Assembly (NCBI RefSeq): GCF_000426725.1
Contig: NZ_AUFX01000011.1
Coordinates: 62,001-126,000 of the forward strand
Source of the DNA: Sporocytophaga myxococcoides DSM 11118
GTDB lineage: Bacteria; Bacteroidota; Bacteroidia; Cytophagales; Cytophagaceae
Reading direction: 5' to 3'
DNA: 64,000 bases
The notes below the pieces were generated by a model. It did not search any database, was not told the origin of the DNA, and was given only the letters and a program-made list of their open reading frames with translations. Positions 1-8,430 of this stretch are shown here, piece by piece (position 1 is the stretch's first letter; each line of letters opens with the position of its first letter). The translations under genes were made by a program, and so were the position numbers.

Positions 1-127
1 CTTCATCCCTCATAAAACCATTGCATTTCCATAATTTCTCTGAAATAATAATACCATCTAAAATTTCCTTCTTCGCAGTTATTCTTTTAAAATGAAGATT
101 GATATTAAATTCCTTACCCATATCCAT
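1..127 (-). CDS. Possible partial ORF running off the left edge
   Basis: An open frame on the minus strand starts at ATG 127 and stays open to the window edge, giving about 42 residues that begin MDMGKEFNINLHFKR. The frame is also open upstream of this ATG, through the REP-like repeat at 142-178, until a TAA. I do not recognise the product. It may be the start of a real gene or part of the debris around the adjacent transposase. The sequence to the left would decide. Confidence 0.25.
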   Translation of the reverse strand, partial: MDMGKEFNINLHFKRITAKKEILDGIIISEKLWKCNGFMRDE

Positions 128-141
128 TCTGCTGATTGCTC

Positions 142-178
142 CCCGGCCGGTGTCTGCACCGGACGGAATCTTTCCAAA
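142..178 (-). repeat. REP-like palindrome, left flank of the transposase
   Basis: This GC-rich palindrome lies in AT-rich DNA. CCGGTG (147-152) and CACCGG (157-162) form a perfect stem around TCTG. Read on the minus strand it contains AAAGATTCCGTCCGG, which recurs as AAAGATTCCGGCCGG just after the transposase (825-846) and as AAAGATTCCGACC at 3647-3660. Such palindromes are the known partners of RAYT transposases. Confidence 0.6.
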
Positions 179-296
179 AGTGCTGTATTAAATAATACTG
201 GGTCACTTTTTTTACTTATCATTCCTTTTTATTTTTGAATTAAACCAGCTAATAATTATGTATAATTTTTTATTAAAGGAACGTCGTATCTCCCAG

Positions 297-820
297 ATGA
301 ATCTTGAGGAGGTTACTTTTGGACAGCTACAATTAAAGATTGGAAATCATTGCTCTCTCAGGATAAGTACAAGGAATTCATTATCGATCTAATGAAAGAA
401 CTAGTAGAGAAAGAATTGGTAACTATTTATTGTTTTGTCATAATGCCTAATCATCTTCATTTGATCTGGAAATTAAACAAGCTAAACGGAAAGGAAAAAC
501 CAAGTGCAAGTTTTAATAAGATTACGGCCCATCATTTTGTGAATGATTTGAAAGAACATCATCCCAAGGTTTTGGATTATTTTATTGAAAAGACAAAGGA
601 TAGAAATTACAGGATATGGAAAAGGGATCCAATGGCAATATTAATGAATAGTAAGAAAAAGGTGGAACAAAAGATAGATTATATTCACAATAATCCTTTA
701 GGGGTGAATTGGAGTTTAGTAAAAAGGCCGGAAGATTATCTGTGGTCCCCTGCATCGTTTTATTTGGAAGGCGATAAAAGATATTCATTTATCACAGATT
801 ACAGGGAATATTTTGGTTAA
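297..820 (+). pseudogene. RAYT/IS200-type Y1 transposase, frameshifted near the N-terminus
   Basis: The long open part encodes a REP-associated tyrosine (HUH) transposase, with the metal-binding HLH in MPNHLHLIWK and the catalytic tyrosine in KIDYIHNNP. Such enzymes nick single-stranded DNA at REP palindromes. Without repair the frame has only a TTG at 350. The family N-terminus is readable in two frames: ATG 297 gives MNLEEV, then from 314 the other frame gives YFWTATIKDWKSLLSQDKY. One extra T near 312-315 would join them into a protein of about 174 residues, a usual size. This is either a decayed gene or a sequencing error. REP-like repeats flank it on both sides. Confidence 0.8.
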
Positions 821-824
821 TCTG

Positions 825-846
825 TGATTAAAAGATTCCGGCCGGT
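825..846 (+). repeat. REP-like repeat, right flank of the transposase
   Basis: The sequence TGATTAAAAGATTCCGG begins five bases after the transposase stop. It repeats the core of the left flank (142-178) in inverted orientation and matches 3642-3657 in direct orientation. Confidence 0.55.
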
Positions 847-861
847 TATTTAATGTACTAA

Positions 862-900
862 AAAAATAGAGGCTGCCTCAAAAGGGCAGCCTCTATTTTT
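862..900. terminator. Bidirectional hairpin terminator
   Basis: A 16-bp stem (862-877 with 885-900) around TCAAAAG has A-runs on the left and T-runs on the right, so it can end transcripts from both sides. It sits between the transposase and the converging xylanase gene. Confidence 0.8.
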
Positions 901-947
901 GAAATCTATCTTGAATTTTTAATTTGTATGCCTTTATAAACGCAAAT

Positions 948-3089
948 CTATTGCTTGATTATTTTGTAATTGGACGAACTATTCTGCCCATCTATGGTCA
1001 AAAAATAAATCCCTGGGGCTATTTCTTTACCGATTGTTTCATTGTAGGCCCCTTTGCCCTGCTCTACCACTGTACCATGCAAGTCGGTGATTCTATATCC
1101 GAATTCCCCTGGTTGTTTTATTTGCAGTCCTTCGTTGGTGAACGGATTAGGATAAATGTTCTCTTTATTTTGGCCTACTACATCTTCAATCCCTGTGACG
1201 ATGGATTCCTTGAACTCTATGTAATTGAGGTTTACATAGTCAGTAGTCCCAATGGTAAGGCGCATGATTTTTTGGCCTTCTGTTAATGAAACATTAGGTA
1301 TGGTTACTGTTGTCCACGTTTGCCAAGCTGTTGTGTTTGGAATGGCAATTGCACCGGCGTTTGGCAGGTTTGCCCCATCCATGGCGACAGCTACTGTACG
1401 CCCGGTTCCTTCGCAAGCTACGCGAAGCGTTATATCGTAATTAGCTGATTTTGTTACATTTACTGTGTATTCAGTCCATTCACCTGCCGTAGCCCAACCA
1501 ATATTGTATCCACCTCCCGCATCCGTACAGGTCTCAATGTCCACGTCCTCATCGGTTCGGAAAGTGGCTCCACCTTGATTGCCCGAAGTGCCGTCAGAGT
1601 ATGCAAATGTATTTCCCCCCACATCATAGTTTTCTAGTTGTATGATGCCAGGAATGGGCCAAGCGGTACCGTTGTAAGGGCCTTGTGGCACGTTCACTTT
1701 GATCGTGATCACGGCTTCAGTGGTATTTCCGGAGTTGTCGGTAGCTACAGCCTTTATAGTATGTGTGCCAGCTGTTGCGTTGGTCCAACTAAAACTATAT
1801 GGAGAAGAGTTGTCGGTCGTCAATAAGGTTCCACCATCATAAAATTTAACACTAGCTATAGATCCGTCCGCATCAGTGGCGGTTGCAGTAAGTGTGATTG
1901 CCGTGCCTTGGGTAAATGAGGCGTTGTTAGCTGGAGAAGTGAATGCAACGGTTGGTGGATTGCTGCCATTACAGGCTGCAAAAGGCGCAGGTGCAGGGCA
2001 ACAAGAAAGGCTTGGTCTTGAGGCCATATATTGTTTTAACCAAGTCATGGCCGGTCGATCTGTTAAGTCAGCATATTGAATTCCAGAGTCAGTACCGCCT
2101 GAACCTTTTACGCCATTACCTGGAATCCATGTTGCACCCTGCACATAACCCCATAATGTAATACCAGCAACTTGAGGATGTTCCCAGGCAATTGTAAAAA
2201 ATTCCTGATACTTAGTTTTTTGAGCAGCTTCATTTGGATCTGCAACAAGATCAAGTTCCGTAATATGAAGCGGTAAATTCGTTTTACTCCATATTTCATC
2301 CAAACAAGCTTTAAAATTTGCCGCAGACAAATTAAGTTGTCCGTTCATACCATGAGCTTGAAGTCCGATACCATCAATCAAATTCTTTTTTCCGTCAGTA
2401 AGATTGGGAGCATTTTTAATTGCATTCGACATCTTTATGTATTCTGCACGACAATTTCCCCAGTTATGCTCTGTATTAAACTCGTTAATTAAAAGTGTGG
2501 CATTCGGAAAATGTTTCCTTGCCAACTGAAAAGGCCATATTGCCCAACCGTAAGGATTATTTAAATCATTGGCATTAGCAGCTTCCCTTTGATAGCCTAA
2601 TGTTAAGGCAGCCTTTAAGTTTGTAATTTCTCTATTAATGGGCGTATTAACTGGTTCATTCAATACATCAATAAAATTTAAACCACCCATAGGTTTATAA
2701 TGATCTTCAACCGCTTTATACCAATTTCTTATAGCCGTCTCAATTTGTTCTGCAGGTGCATTTTTGAGATAGCCTGGTGCTTGTGCTCCCCAAATTAAAG
2801 CATGAAACTTAAATAATCCCCCTGAATTTTTAGCTGTATTATACGCCAAATCGGAATTAGAAAAATTATACTGGCCATTCCCCCTATCGCAACTGCCCCA
2901 TTTGGAGCCATTTTCAGATGTGGTTTGGTTCCATAATGATGTATAATTACTATGTACACTGTAAGCGACTATATTTCCCAAATACTTTCCCTTACATTTT
3001 CCTAACTGGGCATTGGCAGTATTCGTAAATAAAACTTGCGACAAAATCATGCCTGCCACATAAAACAACTTAAGAAGATTCTTTTTCAT
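948..3089 (-). CDS. T9SS-secreted GH10 endo-1,4-beta-xylanase with Ig-like and CBM6 modules
   Basis: This protein is predicted to cleave xylan outside the cell. A signal peptide (about residues 1-27, ending NTANAQ) is followed by a GH10 domain to about residue 355. The acid/base Glu is E145 in FIDVLNEPV and the nucleophile is E278 in LHITELDL. Next come a bacterial Ig-like domain (about 378-466), a CBM6-type carbohydrate-binding domain (about 475-625, LENYDVGG...GWATAGEWTEY) and a C-terminal T9SS sorting domain starting at NIYPNPF. ATG 3089 was chosen because the frame beyond it has only a TTG at 3104 and the signal peptide starts cleanly at MKKNLLK. The Ig-CBM6 part is clearly richer in GC than the catalytic part. 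The gene appears to be a single transcription unit. Confidence 0.93.
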   Translation of the reverse strand: MKKNLLKLFYVAGMILSQVLFTNTANAQLGKCKGKYLGNIVAYSVHSNYTSLWNQTTSENGSKWGSCDRGNGQYNFSNSDLAYNTAKNSGGLFKFHALIWGAQAPGYLKNAPAEQIETAIRNWYKAVEDHYKPMGGLNFIDVLNEPVNTPINREITNLKAALTLGYQREAANANDLNNPYGWAIWPFQLARKHFPNATLLINEFNTEHNWGNCRAEYIKMSNAIKNAPNLTDGKKNLIDGIGLQAHGMNGQLNLSAANFKACLDEIWSKTNLPLHITELDLVADPNEAAQKTKYQEFFTIAWEHPQVAGITLWGYVQGATWIPGNGVKGSGGTDSGIQYADLTDRPAMTWLKQYMASRPSLSCCPAPAPFAACNGSNPPTVAFTSPANNASFTQGTAITLTATATDADGSIASVKFYDGGTLLTTDNSSPYSFSWTNATAGTHTIKAVATDNSGNTTEAVITIKVNVPQGPYNGTAWPIPGIIQLENYDVGGNTFAYSDGTSGNQGGATFRTDEDVDIETCTDAGGGYNIGWATAGEWTEYTVNVTKSANYDITLRVACEGTGRTVAVAMDGANLPNAGAIAIPNTTAWQTWTTVTIPNVSLTEGQKIMRLTIGTTDYVNLNYIEFKESIVTGIEDVVGQNKENIYPNPFTNEGLQIKQPGEFGYRITDLHGTVVEQGKGAYNETIGKEIAPGIYFLTIDGQNSSSNYKIIKQ

Positions 3090-3132
3090 ACTGTTGTGAT
3101 TCAAAATGATTACAAAAATTACCTCTCTACAA

Positions 3133-3175
3133 ACAAGGGGATTGAAAAGTAATCACAAGGGGTGAAAAATATTGC
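3133..3175. repeat. Two 22-bp-spaced direct repeats upstream of the xylanase gene
   Basis: ACAAGGGGATTGAAAA (from 3133) and ACAAGGGGTGAAAAA (from 3155) lie 22 bp apart, 44-86 bp upstream of the xylanase start. Two near-identical half sites on one face of the helix suggest a regulator-binding site. This is inference. Confidence 0.4.
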
Positions 3176-3187
3176 TTTTCCCTCTCT

Positions 3188-3272
3188 GGTTGAAGTCAGA
3201 AGACTTCAACCCACAATGGCTGAAGTCTATTTGACTTCTGCCTTCAAATGAGAGCAAGCTTATTAACTTGCT
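3188..3272. repeat. Cluster of three hairpins built on GAAGTC and GCAAG
   Basis: A perfect 10-bp stem (3188-3197 with 3202-3211, loop AGAA) is followed by an imperfect copy of the same motif (GGCTGAAGTC, loop TATTT, GACTTCTGCC, 3219-3243). A third hairpin is AGCAAG (3253-3258) with CTTGCT (3267-3272). They lie between divergent genes, so they are not simple terminators. Their look is that of a dispersed intergenic repeat. Confidence 0.6.
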
Positions 3273-3641
3273 GGCTGTTACCCGATAAACACCACATCAA
3301 TCACCCCCTTTCTTTCCAGAATAATTGATTGCGCTTGAATATAAATAATCCTCCAAACATCTGACAATACTATTGCAATAGCAATAAAATTTATTTGTTA
3401 TAGACAGGACTTTTTGATAACCTTCAGAGATCCTTCACCTTCCCTTTGACTACTTCACAATGACATAAGAACAAAATAAAAAGTAATGACTTTTAAACCC
3501 AATAGTCCTTGGTGCGCTTTTACTTCAGCTCCTGTTACTATTTAGTCAGTTTTTTATTTGTCTTACCTTTGTTTTTAATTTTAACCAGCTAAATTTAAAG
3601 TCTTTTTTCTGACCATTAGAGAGGATATTTTGATTAAACTA
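3273..3641. other. Gene-free stretch upstream of the AraC-type gene
   Basis: No gene was seen on either strand. The stretch is AT-rich and includes TACCTTTG (3565-3572), which resembles a Bacteroidota -7 element, and AACCAGCTA (3583-3591), a 9-mer found in three other gaps of this window. Confidence 0.4.
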
Positions 3642-3675
3642 TGATTAAAAGATTCCGACCTGGGAAGAGCCGGCT
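3642..3675 (+). repeat. Third REP-like repeat copy
   Basis: The sequence TGATTAAAAGATTCCG matches the right flank of the transposase at 825-840 exactly and is followed by a GC-rich tail with AGCCGGCT. It lies about 40 bp before the AraC-type gene, away from any intact transposase. Confidence 0.5.
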
Positions 3676-3716
3676 GGGAAGATTATTTTATTATCAGATG
3701 TTATTATAATACTTTC

Positions 3717-4559
3717 ATGAGAGTTACCTACCAAGATCCTTCGAGTCAATTGAAACCTTATATCCGAGCCTATTATACAGTTTATTTTAATATGCACTCA
3801 GCTCCCGCAGACATAAAGGTATTTCCGGTGGGCAATCCACAGATGATTTTTTATAAGGAGGGTGAGGTTACCACTTACATCAAAAACAATACATTCTTCT
3901 TTAAAGCACCAACCCTTCATGGACATATACTTCAACATTTTAAATTTAAAATATTACCGGAAACCCAATTTACGGGCATCGCCTTTACACCTTTAGGCAT
4001 GTATAAATTGCTGGGTGCTAATGCCAAAGATGTAAGAGATTATATTAAACCATTGAGTGAGTTTGTTGATAACAAAGAGTACATTCAAAAGGTAATGCGG
4101 GCAAAAAGTGACGAAGAAGTAGCTGCGGCCCACGATGCTTTCTTTTTAGAGAAGCTTGATGCTCTCTTTCCTATTCCTCCAATAATAGAGCAATGCATAG
4201 AAGATATATGTATTCTCGGCGGACAAATTTCCATAGACGTGCTTGCAAAGAAGTATAATTGTAGCAGGCGCTATCTCGAAAAACATTTTTCTTATGGCAT
4301 TGGCAATAGCCCAGGAAATTTTTCTAAGAGAATCCGTTTTCTGGAAGTCATTAAAAAACTGGAAACCATTTCTCAGGACAGAGAACAACAGCTATCTAAC
4401 TTTGATTTTTATAATCGTGCACATTTTCTCAAAGACTTTCGCTACTATCTGGGTGAAGACCCTTACTTATACTTTAAAAACACTCATCCACAATTCGATA
4501 TTATTGTCCGTGGATTTTACCTTATTATTGAAAAAAGAAAATCAGAGGAAACTGCTTAA
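3717..4559 (+). CDS. AraC-family transcriptional regulator
   Basis: The 280-residue protein has the plan of AraC regulators with a DUF6597-type N-terminal domain. Residues 1-110 form a sensor-like beta domain (LKPYIRAYYTV, PVGNPQMIFY). The C-terminal part holds two helix-turn-helix motifs, with IDVLAKKYNCSRRYLEKHF as the first and FYNRAHFLKDFRYYLGEDP as the conserved second. It should be a cytoplasmic DNA-binding activator. The ligand cannot be told. It stands alone, divergent from the xylanase gene and followed by a large secreted protein, either of which could be its target. Confidence 0.85.
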   Translation: MRVTYQDPSSQLKPYIRAYYTVYFNMHSAPADIKVFPVGNPQMIFYKEGEVTTYIKNNTFFFKAPTLHGHILQHFKFKILPETQFTGIAFTPLGMYKLLGANAKDVRDYIKPLSEFVDNKEYIQKVMRAKSDEEVAAAHDAFFLEKLDALFPIPPIIEQCIEDICILGGQISIDVLAKKYNCSRRYLEKHFSYGIGNSPGNFSKRIRFLEVIKKLETISQDREQQLSNFDFYNRAHFLKDFRYYLGEDPYLYFKNTHPQFDIIVRGFYLIIEKRKSEETA

Positions 4560-4714
4560 AAGCAATTCATAGTTACTTTGATTTAATCTACTATTAATTC
4601 AGAAAATCTGTTGTTCGCATTTTTTACAATTTTATCAGAGGTATTATTTAATTTCACTGACTAAGGTTCATATGCCTGTAAATGAACTAGATATTATTTA
4701 CATTAATTAATCCA

Positions 4715-6613
4715 ATGCCTATTATGATGAAAAATTTACTTTTAATCAGTCTGCTTCTCAGTTTAGAAACAGCAAAAGTGCTTGCGCAGGGATGCTTGCC
4801 CAAGGGAATTATCGAGAGTCTTTATTCATCTCAAACTTTTGACAAAGATACAAACAAAATAGCGTTTAGAATAACCACAGCAGGGAACATTCAAGGAGTT
4901 AATGAACTGTTTTCCGATGCAGAAGAAGTTGCAGAATATATAATGGAAAGCAAAGGGATTGAATACAGGTTAACTTATTCTGGACAAGTGGATAATCAGT
5001 ATTATAGATACTTAATCACTCCATCTTTTAAGTCTGCATATGGAGTGTTTAAAGCAACTTTTTATGCCAATGCAGATGGGGACGGTATATCCTGTAATCG
5101 CGATTGCGATGATAATAATGCAGCCATTATAACTACACCAGATACCTGGTATGCCGATGCAGATGGGGATGGTTATACAGTCGATGCCTTTGTAAAGAGC
5201 TGCAGCAATCCCAGCAATGGTTCGGTTAATTATTATTTAGCAGGCACAGCACCTGGAGGAGATTGCAATGACAATGATGCTACTATACATCCGGGAAAAA
5301 CGGAAATATTACTGAATGGTAAAGATGATGACTGTAACTCCGTTACACCAGATGACCCTTCGCCTGCCAACAGCCTGCATTTTGATGGCACCAATGATGG
5401 GGTAGATTGCAGCAATGGTGCATCTTTGCAAATAACAGGAAGTCTTACTTTGGAGGCCATGGTAAAATTTGATCAGTTTAAACCGAATATTTATGAGGGG
5501 AATGTTATTAATAAAGAATCGAGTACTGGCAATAGTGGTTATGCTTTGCGCATAGGGGGCAGTGGTATTGTAAACTTTCTTCTGGGCAATGGAACCTGGA
5601 TAGAAACCAATACCAACGCCAATACGCTGCAGTTAAATACCTGGTATCACATAGCCTGTACATGGGATAGTGTAACTAAAACAGCTTCGATTTATGTAAA
5701 TGGTGTGCTAAAGAAACAAGCAACCATTCCCCAGCTTTCCGGGATAGGAGTTAGTAATAGCAATCTAAGGCTGGGAACCTATCATGGATCAGGTCGTAAT
5801 GCTAATGTAACCATGGACGAAGTTCGGATATGGAACATCTCCCGTTCTTCCAAAGAAATTGTAAATGGGATGAGCTGTGAACTGAAAGGTAATGAACAAG
5901 GACTGCAAGCTTATTATAAGTTTAACCAAGGTATTAATACCGGGAATAACAATACCTACACCTCTCTTTTTGATGCAACAGATAATCACAACAACGGAAC
6001 ATTGCTCAATTTTTCTTTAATTGGAGCGACCTCTAACTGGCTAAATTCTTCTCCTATTGTCACAGGCTCATTTTGTAATGTGGCACCTGTACTTGCAGCC
6101 ATTGATAACAAATCAACCGACGAAGACACCGAACTAAGTTTCATTGTAACTGCCGACGATGAGGAAACTCCCACTTCATTAAGCTATAGCCTTGATGCTG
6201 CTTCTTTAGCCAAAGGTATGAGTATTGATGCTATAAGCGGTAATTTTAGCTGGAAGCCGGATAATACTCAGTCAGGTGATCATGAAATAACTATTACGGT
6301 GAGTGATGGCAAACTAGAGGATAGTGAAACGATTACCATTACGGTAAATGCTGTTTCTGATATAGCAAACAAATTATCACCTGTTTTCTCTTTATATCCA
6401 AACCCATCCACAGGACCATTGGTTCTTCAGTTGTTTGCACCTATCAGTGGTATAGTGCGCGTGACCTCTATGGAGGGGCATATCATAACTACTATAACTT
6501 TTGAAAATACAGATGCTATTATGATTGAAGGGGAGAGAATGCCCGGACTGTATATAGTAGAGGTGCAAACTAAAGAAGGAGCTGTGGTAAGACAAAAAAT
6601 GATTAGAAATTAA
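4715..6613 (+). CDS. Secreted multidomain protein: MopE-like motifs, LamG domain, cadherin-like Ig, T9SS signal
   Basis: A signal peptide (MMKNLLLISLLLSLETAKVLAQ) opens the protein, and Met1, Met4 or Met5 could be the start. A short unrecognised N-terminal domain precedes acidic DADGDG and DCNDNDATIHPGK repeats of the MopE/thrombospondin-type-3 kind, which usually bind metal (about residues 120-215). A LamG/concanavalin-like domain covers about 220-410 (SLHFDGTNDGVDC...TMDEVRIWNISRS). An Ig/cadherin-like domain covers about 455-550 (NVAPVLAAIDNKSTDEDTELSF). A T9SS sorting domain closes it (FSLYPNPSTGPL). No catalytic domain was seen, so a surface adhesin or binding role is likely. Confidence 0.85.
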   Translation: MPIMMKNLLLISLLLSLETAKVLAQGCLPKGIIESLYSSQTFDKDTNKIAFRITTAGNIQGVNELFSDAEEVAEYIMESKGIEYRLTYSGQVDNQYYRYLITPSFKSAYGVFKATFYANADGDGISCNRDCDDNNAAIITTPDTWYADADGDGYTVDAFVKSCSNPSNGSVNYYLAGTAPGGDCNDNDATIHPGKTEILLNGKDDDCNSVTPDDPSPANSLHFDGTNDGVDCSNGASLQITGSLTLEAMVKFDQFKPNIYEGNVINKESSTGNSGYALRIGGSGIVNFLLGNGTWIETNTNANTLQLNTWYHIACTWDSVTKTASIYVNGVLKKQATIPQLSGIGVSNSNLRLGTYHGSGRNANVTMDEVRIWNISRSSKEIVNGMSCELKGNEQGLQAYYKFNQGINTGNNNTYTSLFDATDNHNNGTLLNFSLIGATSNWLNSSPIVTGSFCNVAPVLAAIDNKSTDEDTELSFIVTADDEETPTSLSYSLDAASLAKGMSIDAISGNFSWKPDNTQSGDHEITITVSDGKLEDSETITITVNAVSDIANKLSPVFSLYPNPSTGPLVLQLFAPISGIVRVTSMEGHIITTITFENTDAIMIEGERMPGLYIVEVQTKEGAVVRQKMIRN

Positions 6614-6637
6614 GCCCCATTAGAGTAATATGCAAAG

Positions 6638-6670
6638 AGGTTGGCTTTGACTTTAAAGCCAGCCTTTTTA
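6638..6670 (+). terminator. Terminator of the LamG-protein gene
   Basis: An 11-bp stem (6638-6648 with 6655-6665, one G-T pair) is followed by TTTTTAT. It begins 24 bases after the stop codon. Confidence 0.75.
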
Positions 6671-6675
6671 TATTG

Positions 6676-6903
6676 TTAGTCCCAAAAAGATTTGAAGTTA
6701 TGATAGATATATGCTAGGCGCTCCTCCATCATATCATTCGAACTCAATTCTATTGCCCTATTGTATTGTTGCCAAAACTGATAAAGTCTATTATTGCTGT
6801 TCTTCACCCCTGCCGACTTAAAGATCCACAACATCCTTTTTCTTCGACTGTCCTTTGGGTCATTAAATGTGGTTTCAGGTCTTTCCTGACACTTTTGATG
6901 ACA
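6676..6903 (-). pseudogene. Decayed remnant of a second Y1 (REP-associated) transposase
   Basis: Read on the minus strand, one frame gives MLWIFKSAGVKNSNN, then LYQFWQQYNRAIELSS and MMEERLAYIYHN. This matches the C-terminal half of a different RAYT-type transposase subgroup, usually of the form MLWLF..AGKKNSNN..YQFWQQ.N.PIEL.SNE...LDYIHNNP. There is no start, the HUH region is not readable in frame, and the protein stops soon after the tyrosine region. It is therefore a fragment. The subfamily call comes from memory of the motif. Confidence 0.6.
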
Positions 6904-7155
6904 TCAGGAATATGTCAATTTTCTACTTTATTGAACGATGTCTCAGATTGAAAGAGACAGGAACCTGCTCTTTATGCTTGTGAGGCTCTAGCTATAAACA
7001 ACCATCATAGTCTACCATTTAATCATATGAGAAGCTGAAGATGGTTGCGTACTAGTACTCCCCATTCATCATTTAATAGATTTTCCTTTCTCCCGCCCAA
7101 ACCTTTGCTATATTAATATAAAGCAGCCATTAGAAACTATTGAATAACTAACAAA
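6904..7155. other. Gene-free stretch
   Basis: No gene was recognised. CAACCATC (6999-7006) and GATGGTTG (7040-7047) form an inverted pair. The start may include further debris of the decayed transposase. Confidence 0.3.
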
Positions 7156-8430
7156 CTACTTCTTAATCTTGAGAAGGTCATTTAAATCATTTTTACCAAA
7201 AAAATAAGAGGCTGATAGTTCAAAAGTAAATCCATTCGGATAGAGCGTATAAATAGTATTTTTAGTTAACCATTGGAAATTATAACTATAAGAAGAGCCT
7301 ACAGTCAAGATCATTTGCTTTCCCAGGAGATACCCTATATTTGCTTTAATAGTTGACAAAGGAGTTATTCTTTTGGCTTCCTCGCTATAAGATTCCCCAT
7401 TGTATTTATATTCGACATACTCGGAAAATTTTTGCTCGTTGACCTCATGGGGATTAATAAAATTGATTCCGGTTTTGAGACCTCCACTGAAAACAAACCT
7501 TTTCAAGATGGTAAATGCAGATATCTGAATTGGAATACTGAATATATAATAAACATCACTGTAAGAAACTTTGATGTTTTCATATTCCCAACGTCCTCCT
7601 TTCGATATTAAAGCCAAACCACTTCCATAACCATTAATTTTAAGAGAACGCATCTCAAGACCCGTACCAATAAGAAAATTACCATGATGTAACCCAAGCT
7701 CAATACTTCCCACTGGTGTAGTCTTAACGAGTCTCTGTAAATTTAACTCTTTATTTACATTATACTTTACATTACTCTTAACCTTAGAGGTGTATTCAGT
7801 AAATCCTACACCCAACGAAATATAAAAAGGAGGAAGACCTTTACTTTCATTTTGATTGTACTTCTTATTTTCTTTATTGATGGAATCAGGATTAATTGCA
7901 ATTATATTATTTTCGCGATTGAATTTTGCAGCCCACCTCAGTTCCTCTCTATAATGTCTGCGTATCTTTCGTCTTTCTGAATACGGAAGGTATTCAAGAT
8001 TCTGATTAGGTTTATAGATATGAGTGTAGGATTTATCAGAACTTTTAACAATCGAGTCGGAATACTTTTCTGGTTCCTTCTTTCTTTCATCCGGCACTAT
8101 AACAATAATGTTACCTACAAGAATATAATTTAAGCCGGTATTTAAAAGAAGATAATCCAGAACCTGCGAAAAGGCAGCTGACTGGAAGAGTTTTGCTTTA
8201 ACAGTAAACTCCTTCACTCTGTCATAGGAATAGGAAATGGATATGTTCTGCTCAGACAAAAGTTTAATAAGTGCATTATCCAGGCTTCCGGATTTGCAAT
8301 CAAAATAAATTGCTCTGTTCAGAAGACTTATAGAGGTGTTTTGCAGAAAATCTTTTTCTGTTTCAGAAGTTTGAGCAGATAGTTTGAAAAATGTAAAGGT
8401 CAGCAGAAATATGAATACCCATTTACTCAC
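7156..8430 (-). CDS. STN-domain outer-membrane protein, third gene of the ECF sigma/FecR operon
   Basis: A signal peptide (SKWVFIFLLTFTFFKLSAQ) is followed by an STN (secretin/TonB short N-terminal) domain at about residues 38-115 (YFDCKSGSLDNALIKLL...NYILVGNIIVIVPD). The C-terminal 220 residues have alternating patterns typical of a small outer-membrane beta-barrel and end in ELSASYFFGKNDL. In Fec-type signalling an STN domain on a TonB receptor contacts FecR. Here it sits on a small barrel without plug or SusC features. The start is GTG, overlapping the fecR-like gene by 8 bases. No substrate can be inferred. Confidence 0.7.
   Translation of the reverse strand: MSKWVFIFLLTFTFFKLSAQTSETEKDFLQNTSISLLNRAIYFDCKSGSLDNALIKLLSEQNISISYSYDRVKEFTVKAKLFQSAAFSQVLDYLLLNTGLNYILVGNIIVIVPDERKKEPEKYSDSIVKSSDKSYTHIYKPNQNLEYLPYSERRKIRRHYREELRWAAKFNRENNIIAINPDSINKENKKYNQNESKGLPPFYISLGVGFTEYTSKVKSNVKYNVNKELNLQRLVKTTPVGSIELGLHHGNFLIGTGLEMRSLKINGYGSGLALISKGGRWEYENIKVSYSDVYYIFSIPIQISAFTILKRFVFSGGLKTGINFINPHEVNEQKFSEYVEYKYNGESYSEEAKRITPLSTIKANIGYLLGKQMILTVGSSYSYNFQWLTKNTIYTLYPNGFTFELSASYFFGKNDLNDLLKIKK

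Noticed and set aside
924-2161. Several plus-strand open frames across the xylanase gene
   Set aside because: They are shadows of a clear GH10-Ig-CBM6-T9SS gene on the other strand and have no recognisable motifs.
6735-6750. tRNA T-arm-like TTCGAAC
   Set aside because: No acceptor stem, anticodon arm or D-arm could be built around it.
6766-6951. 61-codon plus-strand frame
   Set aside because: It overlaps the minus-strand transposase remnant, which shows real family motifs, while this frame does not.
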